64,000 bases of DNA, taken from the NCBI GenBank assembly GCA_036339995.1, contig JAYYZW010000092.1, positions 3,707 to 67,706 on the forward strand, written 5' to 3'. This document shows, in pieces, positions 52,661 to 60,976 of the stretch (the stretch's first letter is position 1; every line of letters starts with the position of its first letter). The notes beneath the pieces were generated by a model. It ran no database searches. It saw nothing but the letters and a program-made list of their open reading frames with translations, and had not been told where the DNA came from. The translations under genes were made by a program, and so were the position numbers. This DNA is from JAYYZW01 sp036339995 (lineage in GTDB: Bacteria; Pseudomonadota; Gammaproteobacteria; Ga0077536).

Positions 52661-54179
52661 ATTTGACCCCGAGCGTCGGGATCTTATGCTCACCCAGCGC
52701 GACACAGATGTTTTTCCGCTCCATGTAGAAATCGAAGCTGTAATCACCACCGTCGCGGCCGATCCCGCTCGCTTTCATACCGCCGAAGGGCGCCAGCAGG
52801 TGTCGGTTGTTTTCCGAGTTGATCCAGATCATACCCGCGTCGAGATCGCGCGAAAAGCGGTGCGCTCGCGAGATGTCGCGCGTCCATAGGTAGCCGGCAA
52901 GCCCGTAATCTACGTCGTTTGCGATCGTCAGGGCCTCGTCTTCGTCCTCGAACGCGATGGCGGTGAGTACCGGTCCGAAAATTTCCTCCTGGGCGATGCG
53001 CATACCGGCCTTTGCCGATGTAAAAAGAGTTGGCTCGACGAAAGTGCCGCCGGGCAAGCAAGTAGCCACCGTACCGCCAGTGGCAATGACGGCGCCCTCG
53101 TTCTCGGCAATCCGGAAGTACTCCTCGACCTTCGCGAGATGACGCCGGTGGATCAAGGGGCCGATCTCGGTAGCGGGATCGAGTGGATGACCGACCTTGA
53201 TTGTCCGTGCCCGCTCTGCAATGCGGTCAGTGAATTCATCGTAGATGTTCGCCTGTACCAGCACCCGGCTCGATGAAGTGCAGCGCTCGCCGTTTAAGCT
53301 ATAGATCATGAACACCACCGCGTCGAGCGCGCGGTCGAGATCGGCGTCATCGAAAACAATCACCGGATTCTTGCCGCCGAGTTCGAAATGGACGCGCTTC
53401 AAGCTCGGTGCGCCCTGCGCCATAATGTGGCTGCCGGTCCGCGACTCCCCAACGAACGCGATCGCCTTGATCGCTTCGTGCTCGGTCAGTGCCTTGCCCG
53501 CCTCTTCACCGAAGCCGTGAACGGTATTCAATACACCCGCAGGTAAGCCGGCCTCCGTACATATCTCGGCGAGCATGGCCGCGGTCAGCGGGCTCCATTC
53601 GGCGGGTTTATGGACGACCGTGCAGCCCGCCGCGAGCGCCGGCGCAATTTTCCAGGTCGACAACATGAACGGTGTGTTCCAGGGCGTGATGACGCCTACC
53701 GGGCCAATGGGTTGGCGCAAGGTGTAGTTCACATGCTGTTCAGCGGGCAGCGACAAGCCGTCGCGGGCTTCAGGCGCGCGGTCGGCGAAGAACCGGAAGT
53801 TTTCCGCAGCGCGAATCGCGGCTTTGCTCATGAAGCGAAGCGGCTGACCGGTGTCGATACTTTCGATCAGCGCGATGTCGTCCTTGCGGGCAATGATGAC
53901 GTCGGCAATGCGGTGCAGCAACGCTTTGCGCTGGGAGCCTGCCATGCGCTGCCACGCGGGAAAGGCGGCCTGAGCTGCCGCGGCGGCGCGGTCGACGTCA
54001 TCCGCGGTACCACTCGCGACCTCACCGAGGACGCTGTTGTCGACCGGCGTCAGGTTTTGAAACGTTGCGACGGCGCCCATGTTAGGACCACCGTCGATGA
54101 AATGCGCAAGCACGTCAGATCGATATCGTTCGAGCAAGGGCTCGAGACGCGCGAGATTCTCTTGCAGTTCTTTGTTCAC
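52659..54179 (-). CDS. aldehyde dehydrogenase, HpaE-like
   Basis: NAD(P)-dependent aldehyde dehydrogenase of 506 residues. The catalytic Glu is in VHFELGGKNPVIVFDDADLD and the catalytic Cys in LNGERCTSSSRVLVQANIYD. In the 4-hydroxyphenylacetate pathway, HpaE oxidises 5-carboxymethyl-2-hydroxymuconic semialdehyde, and this gene sits beside HpaF-like and HpaG-like genes, which supports that role. GTG start at 54179. Other aldehyde substrates are possible. Confidence 0.9.
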   Translation of the reverse strand: MNKELQENLARLEPLLERYRSDVLAHFIDGGPNMGAVATFQNLTPVDNSVLGEVASGTADDVDRAAAAAQAAFPAWQRMAGSQRKALLHRIADVIIARKDDIALIESIDTGQPLRFMSKAAIRAAENFRFFADRAPEARDGLSLPAEQHVNYTLRQPIGPVGVITPWNTPFMLSTWKIAPALAAGCTVVHKPAEWSPLTAAMLAEICTEAGLPAGVLNTVHGFGEEAGKALTEHEAIKAIAFVGESRTGSHIMAQGAPSLKRVHFELGGKNPVIVFDDADLDRALDAVVFMIYSLNGERCTSSSRVLVQANIYDEFTDRIAERARTIKVGHPLDPATEIGPLIHRRHLAKVEEYFRIAENEGAVIATGGTVATCLPGGTFVEPTLFTSAKAGMRIAQEEIFGPVLTAIAFEDEDEALTIANDVDYGLAGYLWTRDISRAHRFSRDLDAGMIWINSENNRHLLAPFGGMKASGIGRDGGDYSFDFYMERKNICVALGEHKIPTLGVK

Positions 54180-54249
54180 ACTTGCTTGCTTCTACCGCCG
54201 AAGGGCGGCGCAGCCGGAAGACCCAGGAATCTGTGTTGCATTGCGGCTC

Positions 54250-54648
54250 CTAGCGCTCCGCTTCACGGCGCTCGATCCATTGTGGAAGATTGTTACTCTT
54301 GAAATTAAGATCGGGATCCATTTCCTGCATCTCAAATGAAATCGCCAACGGCATGCGATCCGACAGCGGCGCGAGGTGGGTAGTGGCCGCGTTGAATATC
54401 GCCTGGCAGCCCGCCTTCTTGATCTCGAGCGTGCGGCCATGCCCGATGCGGGCAAGTAAGTGGATGAAGGCATTGTCCGGGTGACCGTCGGCAATGCGAT
54501 AACGATCGCGCCGCACCGCGCGGGTTCTTATCCCTTTCAAGGGGAAGATTCCCGTGGCGAGTGCGGCTTCGTGAATGACCCGCACGAATTCGGAGATATC
54601 CAGCTCATTATCCAAATTGGCCGAATATTCGATGATGAAATGCGGCAT
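54250..54648 (-). CDS. 5-carboxymethyl-2-hydroxymuconate Delta-isomerase (HpaF-like)
   Basis: Protein of about 132 residues in the CHMI family of the tautomerase superfamily. The start MPHFIIEYSANLDNELDISE gives the catalytic N-terminal Pro after Met removal. The middle IRTRAVRRDRYRIADGHPDN and FIHLLARIGHGRTLEIKKAG match CHMI. It would isomerise 5-carboxymethyl-2-hydroxymuconate in homoprotocatechuate degradation. ATG 54648 has GAGGAT upstream. It shares direction with the HpaE-like gene. Confidence 0.9.
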   Translation of the reverse strand: MPHFIIEYSANLDNELDISEFVRVIHEAALATGIFPLKGIRTRAVRRDRYRIADGHPDNAFIHLLARIGHGRTLEIKKAGCQAIFNAATTHLAPLSDRMPLAISFEMQEMDPDLNFKSNNLPQWIERREAER

Positions 54649-54698
54649 GGGCTTGTGATCCTCGCCTAATTTCAAGATTTGCCAGCATAGCTCAGATA

Positions 54699-54714
54699 AC
54701 TTAACATGTTAAGT
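54699..54714. promoter_or_regulatory. candidate operator, perfect 16-bp palindrome
   Basis: ACTTAACATGTTAAGT is a perfect palindrome midway between the divergent HpaF-like (54648) and HpaG-like (54753) genes. MarR regulators bind such TTAA-rich palindromes; the HpaR-type regulator two genes on is the obvious candidate. Confidence 0.65.
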
Positions 54715-54752
54715 ACATTTTTGAGAGGCACCCTCAGTGGAGCGGCAGCGGC

Positions 54753-55610
54753 ATGAGACTGGCGAGCTACCGGTACGAAAACGAAGATACTTTCGGGGTC
54801 GTCACCGACGACGGCCTCATCGACCTCAGTAAACGCCTGGGGCCCGGGGTTCGAAGCCTCAAGGGCCTGATAGCGGCGAACCGGATGGACCAGGCCCGCG
54901 AGATTGCCGCGAGGGTTTCGCCCGATTGCGGCCTCGATGAAATCTCCTTTCTTCCCACGATCACCGGTCCCGAGAAAATCGTTTGTATTGGCGTCAACTA
55001 CGTCAATCGCAACGAGGAATACAAAGACGGCTCACCGCTCCCGGAATTCCCGAGCGTATTCATGCGCACGCGCGAATCATTGGTCGGGCACCAGCACCCC
55101 TTGATCAGGCCGCCCGAATCGGAGCAGCTCGATTACGAAGGCGAAATAGCTATCATCATCGGCAAGGAGGGGCGCCGTATCGCCGAAGATCGGGCTCATG
55201 AACACATCGCGGGTCTCTCGGTCCTGAACGAGGGATCGATACGTGACTGGTTGCGCCACGCCAAATTCAACGTCACCCAGGGCAAAAACTTCGAACGTTC
55301 CGGCGCGCTCGGGCCGTGGATGGTTACCACTGACGAGATTTCCGATTACGAGAACCTGTGGTTGACGACTCGTGTAAATGGCGAGATGCGCCAACACGAT
55401 ACGACCGCCAACCTGCTCTTTCCGTTTCGGTATTTGATCCGCTACCTGTCGACGTTCATGCGGCTGAAACCCGGCGACGTGATCTCAACCGGCACGCCGA
55501 ATGGCGCCGGTGCACGCTTTGACCCGCCGAAGTATCTCAAGCCGGGCGACGTCGTCGAAGTGGAAGTGCCGGGGGTCGGCACGCTTGTCAATTCGGTCAT
55601 CGATGAATAG
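54753..55610 (+). CDS. fumarylacetoacetate hydrolase family protein (HpaG-like)
   Basis: Metal-dependent enzyme of 285 residues. Metal ligands are in LDYEGEIAIIIGKEGRR (E-x-E) with SVLNEGSIRDW following; ISTGTPNGAGARFDPPKYLK is the signature loop. HpaG is a fused isomerase/decarboxylase, but this has a single domain, so it probably does one of those steps or hydrolyses a related acylpyruvate. It lies between the candidate operator and the regulator gene. Confidence 0.9.
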   Translation: MRLASYRYENEDTFGVVTDDGLIDLSKRLGPGVRSLKGLIAANRMDQAREIAARVSPDCGLDEISFLPTITGPEKIVCIGVNYVNRNEEYKDGSPLPEFPSVFMRTRESLVGHQHPLIRPPESEQLDYEGEIAIIIGKEGRRIAEDRAHEHIAGLSVLNEGSIRDWLRHAKFNVTQGKNFERSGALGPWMVTTDEISDYENLWLTTRVNGEMRQHDTTANLLFPFRYLIRYLSTFMRLKPGDVISTGTPNGAGARFDPPKYLKPGDVVEVEVPGVGTLVNSVIDE

Positions 55611-56115
55611 GCGAGCGGCGGTTGACGGGATCGCGGTACGTAAACGGCCGACGGGTAGCGTCGCGCAAGGGCGGCATACGCTGCCGATGCGCGATTTCTC
55701 GCATTCCCTGCCAATGGCTTTGCTCAATACGCGCGAGAAGGTCATGGAGGAGTTTCGCCCGATGCTGCGCGGATTCGCATTGACCGAGCAGCAGTGGCGC
55801 GTGATCCGCATCCTGGTCGAAGCGAGTCCGATCGAGGCGACCGAACTCGCAGCGCGAAGTCGCATTCTGGCGCCAAGCCTTACCCGCATCCTGCAGAATC
55901 TCGAGCTGCGCAGCCTGATCTCTCGTCGGGCCATCCGCGCGGATCAACGCCGAGCAGCTATCAGGCTGACGGCCAGAGGAAGGCGACTTTTCAATCGCGT
56001 GGCGCCGCATTCGGAAACGCATTACGCTTCGATCACGACGGCGCTCGGAGCCGGTAAACTGAATAAGCTTTTCAGCCTTCTCGAAGAATTGGTCGACAGG
56101 CTCGATGATTCGTAA
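55603..56115 (+). CDS. MarR-family regulator, HpaR-like
   Basis: About 170 residues. From MRDFSHSLPMALLNTREKVM onward it follows HpaR: FALTEQQWRVIRILVEASPI, ARSRILAPSLTRILQNLELR (recognition helix) and RADQRRAAIRLTARGRRLFN. HpaR represses the homoprotocatechuate genes and is released by the substrate. ATG 55603 overlaps the previous stop; 55687 (MRDFSHS) is an alternative that fits family length better. A candidate operator lies at 54699-54714. Confidence 0.88.
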   Translation: MNRRAAVDGIAVRKRPTGSVAQGRHTLPMRDFSHSLPMALLNTREKVMEEFRPMLRGFALTEQQWRVIRILVEASPIEATELAARSRILAPSLTRILQNLELRSLISRRAIRADQRRAAIRLTARGRRLFNRVAPHSETHYASITTALGAGKLNKLFSLLEELVDRLDDS

Positions 56116-56124
56116 AGTGCCAGT

Positions 56125-56427
56125 ATGAGTCTCTACTACGTACAGAAACTGCTTTACCAACTCAATCGCGACGCGCACGCGCGCGAGCGCTTTGAGGTGG
56201 ACATCGACGCGCTGCTCGACGATTACGAACTCACTAATGAGGAAATCGAAGCTATCAAGCAGGGCGATATTGGGCTGCTCTACATCATGGGCGTGAACGG
56301 ACAGATCCTCATGCATTACGCCGCCATGCGCGGGTATGCCTGGGACGAATATCTGGAATCCATGCGCACTTCGCTGCGCGAACATGGCGAGGTCCGAGCC
56401 GGGCTCTATGGCACGGTCTGGGAGTAG
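56125..56427 (+). CDS. LigA-like small subunit of an extradiol dioxygenase
   Basis: Protein of 100 residues matching the LigA (alpha) subunit of protocatechuate 4,5-dioxygenase-type enzymes: YYVQKLLYQLNRDAHARERF, LTNEEIEAIKQGDIGLLYIM and GVNGQILMHYAAMRGYAW. LigA caps the active site of the catalytic subunit. It is followed after 3 bases by the LigB-like gene. This replaces the usual HpaD-type dioxygenase in this cluster. Confidence 0.92.
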   Translation: MSLYYVQKLLYQLNRDAHARERFEVDIDALLDDYELTNEEIEAIKQGDIGLLYIMGVNGQILMHYAAMRGYAWDEYLESMRTSLREHGEVRAGLYGTVWE

Positions 56428-56430
56428 CGG

Positions 56431-57252
56431 ATGAGCCTGGTCTTTGCGGGAGCCTGTTCGCACGCACCGGGGATCACCGGGCGCTCGGAACGCGCAGACC
56501 CTGAAATCCGCGATGCTTTCTACGCGGCCTTCGATCGGCTGCGCGGCGCGCTCGAAGCATCACGACCGGACGTCCTCATCGTGATCGGCGCCGAGCACTT
56601 CGCCAATTTTTTCATGGATAACATGCCGGCCATCTGCATGGGTATGGCGGAATATTATGAAGGTCCGATAGAGGATGAAGAGTGGCTCGGGATTAAGTAC
56701 CGGAAGGTACCAGGCAATCCCGTGCTGTCCGAGCGCTTGATCAAGACGGTGATGCAGGACATTGATCTCGCGTATGCACAGGAATGGAAATTCGATCACG
56801 GCATCATCGTACCGTTGCATTTCCTGGCTCCGCGGAACGACCTACCGGTCATTCCGGTAAACATCAACTGCCAGGGCCCGCCGCTCATTCCCCTGCACCG
56901 CTGTTATGAATTCGGTCGCGCACTCAGGCGCGCTTGCGACGCCCAGTCCGAGCGCATTGCCATTGTTGGCACCGGCGGGATTTCACACTGGCCGGCAACA
57001 CCCGATTCAGGCACCATCAACGAAGCTTGGGATCGCGAGTTTCTCGAACGCTTCGTGAACAACGAACGCGACGCGCTGCTCGCTTACACCGATGAAGACA
57101 CCTACCGCGAAGCGGGCCAGGGAGGATTCGAGATCCGCACCTTCGTCGCGGTCGCCGGCGCGACCGAGGGCGCGCGAGGCGAACTTTGGTTTTATGCACC
57201 CATCCCCATCTTCGCGGTTGGCTGCACGATCGCGACGATGGCCGTCGCCTGA
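56431..57252 (+). CDS. LigB-like catalytic subunit of an extradiol dioxygenase
   Basis: Type II extradiol dioxygenase of 273 residues. The iron His residues lie in GACSHAPGITGRSER (about residue 11) and GAEHFANFFMDNMPAICMG (about 56); a conserved WKFDHGIIVPLHFL and GTGGISHWPATPD follow, and a Glu near the C-terminus completes the set in the family. With LigA it would cleave a catecholic acid next to a hydroxyl. GGGAG precedes the ATG. Confidence 0.93.
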   Translation: MSLVFAGACSHAPGITGRSERADPEIRDAFYAAFDRLRGALEASRPDVLIVIGAEHFANFFMDNMPAICMGMAEYYEGPIEDEEWLGIKYRKVPGNPVLSERLIKTVMQDIDLAYAQEWKFDHGIIVPLHFLAPRNDLPVIPVNINCQGPPLIPLHRCYEFGRALRRACDAQSERIAIVGTGGISHWPATPDSGTINEAWDREFLERFVNNERDALLAYTDEDTYREAGQGGFEIRTFVAVAGATEGARGELWFYAPIPIFAVGCTIATMAVA

Positions 57253-57446
57253 TTTGGCGCTTTCCTGAGAAACCAGCGGGCGCCGGATCCCAAGGGCGCG
57301 TGCCAACCGCTACCCGTCACGCCGTATTTAAACAATTCCCTCTACGCAAGGATTACCCGCGAGCGGGTGCACCTGATATCCACAAAGTCATTCTCCGGGA
57401 GTGAAGATGGAACTTGCTTTTATCGGCAATTGCGATATCTTGATTT

Positions 57447-57464
57447 TAATTAATATATTAATTA
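57447..57464. promoter_or_regulatory. candidate MarR operator, perfect 18-bp AT palindrome
   Basis: TAATTAATATATTAATTA is perfectly palindromic and ends eight bases before the ATG of the MarR gene at 57472. Autorepression is likely. The 219-base gap holds no gene. Confidence 0.7.
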
Positions 57465-57471
57465 CTAATAT

Positions 57472-57903
57472 ATGAATCAATTCGATCGCTCACTGCCGAT
57501 GATGCTGTACCGCACGCTGGACGTGGTGATGCCCGAGTTTCGCGCAATCTTCAAGCGTTTCAGGTTAACCGAGCAGCAATGGCGCGTTTTACGTGTGCTG
57601 TGGGAGCGCGATGGTTGTGCACTGCTCGAACTTGCCGAAGCAACCTGTGTATCGGGGCCCAGTCTCGTCGGCGTTATTGACCGGCTGTCCCGGGATGGCC
57701 TAGTAAGGCGCCGGCGATCGGATACCGATCGACGGGTAGTGCGAATCAGCCTCACGCGCAAGGGACGCCAGCTCGAAAAGCGAGTCGTTCCATTGGTCGA
57801 CGAGGCCTACCGGCGATTGGAGCGATCGATAAGCCGGCCCGACTGGCTGGCCTTGATGAAAGGCTTGGACGCCGTCATGACGGCGAGTCCGCAGGAACAG
57901 TAG
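57472..57903 (+). CDS. MarR-family regulator, HpaR-like (second)
   Basis: 143 residues, similar to the first regulator in design: LPMMLYRTLDVVMPEFRAIF, FRLTEQQWRVLRVLWERDGC, SGPSLVGVIDRLSRDGLVRR and DRRVVRISLTRKGRQLEK. It probably controls the adjacent hydroxylase gene. No Shine-Dalgarno sequence, but a palindrome lies just upstream and the transcript may be leaderless. Confidence 0.9.
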   Translation: MNQFDRSLPMMLYRTLDVVMPEFRAIFKRFRLTEQQWRVLRVLWERDGCALLELAEATCVSGPSLVGVIDRLSRDGLVRRRRSDTDRRVVRISLTRKGRQLEKRVVPLVDEAYRRLERSISRPDWLALMKGLDAVMTASPQEQ

Positions 57904-57927
57904 AGCCAACCCGAGAGGATAGAAACC

Positions 57928-59376
57928 ATGGGTGTATGCACGGGTGTTGAGTATCTGGAACGGCTGCGCGACGGGCGCGAAGTTTGGATTGAGGGTGAAC
58001 GCGTGAAGGACGTGACGGCGCACGCGGGACTCAAACGCGGGGCGCAGACAATGGCGCGCCTGCTCGACCGGCAGCACGAATCGGATTTTGCCGACATACT
58101 TACTTATGCCGAGGCCGGCAGTGACGAGCGCTACGCGATGTCCTTTCTACCACCCCGAACCAGAGAGGACGTCCTCGCGCGCGGCCGCGCATTTTATGAC
58201 TGGGCCAAATGGTCCAATGGCATGCTCGGGCGGACACCCGATTACCTGAACGCCTCGTTCACGGCATTCGCGGGCGCCGCCGATTTTTTCGCCGAGTGCC
58301 GCGACGACTTCGCTGGCAACGTGCGCGCTTATTACGAAAAGATCCGTAACAAGGACCTGGTGTTGACGCACACCCTCGTCAATCCGCAGGTGAACCGTCG
58401 CATCACGGCGACCGGTCTTGCAAGCGAAGAAGTCGCCCTGCGCGTCGTCGACGAGACCGACGCGGGTCTCATCGTCAAGGGCGCGCGTCTGCTCGCCACA
58501 CTCGGCCCATTATCCGACGAGATCGCTGTCTTTCCCTCGACCCTGCTCAAGGCGGCGCCGGAAACCAAGCCGTATGCCCTCGCGTTCGCGGTTGCCAACG
58601 ATACGCCCGGCATGAAATACATCTGCCGCGACTCCTACGACGAAGGAAAATCCTTGTTCGACGCACCGCTGTCCGGCCGCTTCGAGGAGATGGATTGTGT
58701 CGTCATATTCAACGACGTCCTGGTTCCCTGGGAACGCGTGTTTCTATATGACGCGCCTGAGTTGTGCAATCGCGCTTATGCCGACACCAGCGCGGTCGTC
58801 CACATGATGCATCAAGTGGTATGCAAGAACCTCGCGAAGGCCGAGTTCATCGTGGGCTTGTTATGCGCGATGACCCGGGCTAACGAACGCGATCACGACG
58901 GCACCGTGCAGGGGCAAATCGCGGAGGCGATGTGGATTGCCGAGACGATGCGCGCCCTGCTTTTCAGTGCAGAGCAGCAGGCTGAAGAAGACTCGCGGGG
59001 TTTCTACGCGCCGCAGCGTCGCCCACTCGACACGGCGCGCAACCTGTTTCCAAAAATGTATCCGCGGTTGGTCGAAATCGTGCAACTGCTCGGTTCGAGT
59101 TCGCTAATGGCGACACCGTGCGAAGCCGACCTCAACAACGCGCTGGCCAGCGACGTCGAGCAATACTTTCAGCTCGCCAATCTCGAAAGCCGCGACCGGA
59201 TCGCGTTGTTTCGTCTCGCCCACGACGTGGCGGTCTCGAGTTTCGGCGGGCGCCAACAACTCTACGAACGATTCTTCTTCGGGCCGCAGAACGTAATGGC
59301 GTCGATTTTCTACAAGCTTTACGATAAGGATTCCCTGATCGGCCGGGTCAATGAGCTACTGACACGCAGCGCTTAA
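57928..59376 (+). CDS. 4-hydroxyphenylacetate 3-monooxygenase oxygenase component (HpaB-like)
   Basis: FADH2-dependent aromatic hydroxylase of 482 residues (HpaB about 481-520). Family features: RTREDVLARGRAFYDWAKWS, LVLTHTLVNPQVNRRITATG, VPWERVFLYDAPELCNR and VRVVDETDAG-like segment. It would hydroxylate 4-hydroxyphenylacetate or a related phenol. The reductase partner (HpaC) is not in the window. GAGAGGA precedes the ATG. It closes the aromatic cluster; MITE-like DNA follows. Confidence 0.92.
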   Translation: MGVCTGVEYLERLRDGREVWIEGERVKDVTAHAGLKRGAQTMARLLDRQHESDFADILTYAEAGSDERYAMSFLPPRTREDVLARGRAFYDWAKWSNGMLGRTPDYLNASFTAFAGAADFFAECRDDFAGNVRAYYEKIRNKDLVLTHTLVNPQVNRRITATGLASEEVALRVVDETDAGLIVKGARLLATLGPLSDEIAVFPSTLLKAAPETKPYALAFAVANDTPGMKYICRDSYDEGKSLFDAPLSGRFEEMDCVVIFNDVLVPWERVFLYDAPELCNRAYADTSAVVHMMHQVVCKNLAKAEFIVGLLCAMTRANERDHDGTVQGQIAEAMWIAETMRALLFSAEQQAEEDSRGFYAPQRRPLDTARNLFPKMYPRLVEIVQLLGSSSLMATPCEADLNNALASDVEQYFQLANLESRDRIALFRLAHDVAVSSFGGRQQLYERFFFGPQNVMASIFYKLYDKDSLIGRVNELLTRSA

Positions 59377-59411
59377 CGCACGGGAGTCGAGCCGTTTAGC
59401 TAAAGCTCTTT

Positions 59412-59561
59412 AGTTAGTGTCCATCCATAAACGTCATTATTTCTCACGCCAAGACGCAAAGACGCCAAGCAAGCAGTTCGTATGAATTTAAAAACAAGCA
59501 CTTATCACTTTGCGATCTTTGCGTCTAGGCGAGAGTTACTCTGTCTGTATGGACACTAGTT
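59412..59561. mobile_element. ~150-bp MITE-like inverted repeat with 4-7 bp duplications
   Basis: Arms AGTGTCCAT...CTCACGCCAAGACGCAAAGAC and the inverse (GCGTCTAGGCGAGAG...ATGGACACT) pair over about 60 bases around a short centre. TAGTTAG appears at both ends, giving AGTT as the likely target duplication. No reading frame fits. It marks the end of the aromatic cluster. Confidence 0.75.
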
Positions 59562-59591
59562 AGACGTCCAGAAACACAATATAAGGTGCCA

Positions 59592-59706
59592 TCAAGTTAA
59601 CTGGGTTTGTTCGTATTCGAGGCAAATTTGATTCTAGCCGGCATCAAAAAATGAGCGTTGGGTGGCGCCGCGATCGGTAAAATCGCCATGGGATCAGTTA
59701 ACTTGA
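59592..59706. repeat. inverted repeat TCAAGTTAACTG, ~115 bp
   Basis: TCAAGTTAACTG (59592-59603) and CAGTTAACTTGA (59695-59706) are exact inverse copies, flanked by partial matches. It resembles a second short non-autonomous element next to the first. The sequence between has no gene. Confidence 0.55.
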
Positions 59707-59828
59707 CAGGACCCGCCGTTCTATTCGACGCTTGAGCGCGTCATTTCTTTGCTATCGCTCTGGCCGCCGCACATGTGATTAATCATGAGACAGGTTCTAG
59801 TGAGCCAGCGCATTTTCTGTTCGAGTAC

Positions 59829-59933
59829 ATGATGGCACCGAGCAGTATTAAGCAGCGCTTTGCGCGCTCGCTCTACAAGTGGCTACCAGGCCTCTGCCCC
59901 GAGTTTATCTGCTTGCCGGGGAGACCGGCATGA
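59829..59933 (+). CDS. possible small ORF overlapping methyltransferase start
   Basis: MMAPSSIKQRFARSLYKWLP to a stop that overlaps the next ATG (ATGA). The peptide is basic with three Cys. It could be a leader for translational coupling or chance. No ribosome site is evident. Confidence 0.3.
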   Translation: MMAPSSIKQRFARSLYKWLPGLCPEFICLPGRPA

Positions 59934-60976
59934 GCTGGAAACACAAAGCGGTGCGATGGCTGCTGCAACCGTCATTGCTGCAACGCCTGGTATTTCAATT
60001 CCCGTTGTTAGCGGGCGAGCGCTTGCGACGTTACCCGGCAGCGTCGGCCGAACTCGCCAACAGCGCGATCATGAAACAGTGGTGGTATTATTCGATTGAA
60101 ATGCTTCCCGGGCAGATGAGCGATGGGATCTACCCATCCGAGTTGCCATTCCTGCCGCGCATACTGCTCGCCAATGCCGGCCTCGAGGACCAGGATTGCC
60201 TGGACCTCGGGTCGATGGAGGGCCTGTTGCCAGTACTGATGTGTCGCCGAGGCGCACGCCGCGTGCTCGCGACGGATGCGGTATTCCACTGTTACAGAAA
60301 ACTGCTTGCGGTTCAGCATTACCATAAGGTTCGATTTGGATTCCAGCAGGTAGGCAGCATGTACCAACTGGCCGACAAGCTCGGCCGCGCCGGTACCCGA
60401 ACCTTCGACCTGATCAACGTATCTGGACTGCTCTACCACGTATTCTCGCCGATGCTCGTGATCGGCGGTGTCCGACCGCTGCTCAAGACCAATGGCCTAA
60501 TGATAGTCTCGACCAACGTCGTCGAAACGCCTGGCTACGGGATGGAATTTAACGAAGGCGGTCGCTTTCAGCCGGAGGCCAATACCTTCTGGTACCTGAG
60601 CGTGCCAATGATTGATTACCTGCTCCGCTACTTCTGCCTGCAACCGATCGACTGCCTGTACCTGCGCCGACCGGCCGGTGAACACGGCAATATCCGCAAT
60701 GGCTACCTGTCCGTGGTCTGTCGCGCAACTGATGACCTGGCCTTGCCTGTCGACGATGGCTGGGCAGTGGCTTCCAGAGACAAGGCCTGGGAATATCTCG
60801 ACGCAGTGGATCGCAGCCCATGGCGTAGCCGCCGTGCTTCCGAAATCGGATACCGTCACTCGCACGCCGATGCGCAGCCCTCGATTCAAGTACAGGACAT
60901 CTACCTGGACAGACAACTGCTGAGCACCGGGAACGCACAGCAATCACATCACTTGAAACTGGATGACGATGCCTGA
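59930..60976 (+). CDS. class I SAM methyltransferase (CmoB/DUF1698-like)
   Basis: About 348 residues. GGGGAG lies seven bases before ATG 59930, making it preferable to the longer GTG start. DCLDLGSMEGLLPVLMCRRG is the SAM-binding motif I region, followed by ATDAVFHCYRKLLAVQHYHK and LINVSGLLYHVFSPMLVIGG, the latter as in tRNA mo5U34-type methyltransferases. The substrate is probably not tRNA given the context. It overlaps the next gene by 14 bases. Confidence 0.85.
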   Translation: MSWKHKAVRWLLQPSLLQRLVFQFPLLAGERLRRYPAASAELANSAIMKQWWYYSIEMLPGQMSDGIYPSELPFLPRILLANAGLEDQDCLDLGSMEGLLPVLMCRRGARRVLATDAVFHCYRKLLAVQHYHKVRFGFQQVGSMYQLADKLGRAGTRTFDLINVSGLLYHVFSPMLVIGGVRPLLKTNGLMIVSTNVVETPGYGMEFNEGGRFQPEANTFWYLSVPMIDYLLRYFCLQPIDCLYLRRPAGEHGNIRNGYLSVVCRATDDLALPVDDGWAVASRDKAWEYLDAVDRSPWRSRRASEIGYRHSHADAQPSIQVQDIYLDRQLLSTGNAQQSHHLKLDDDA

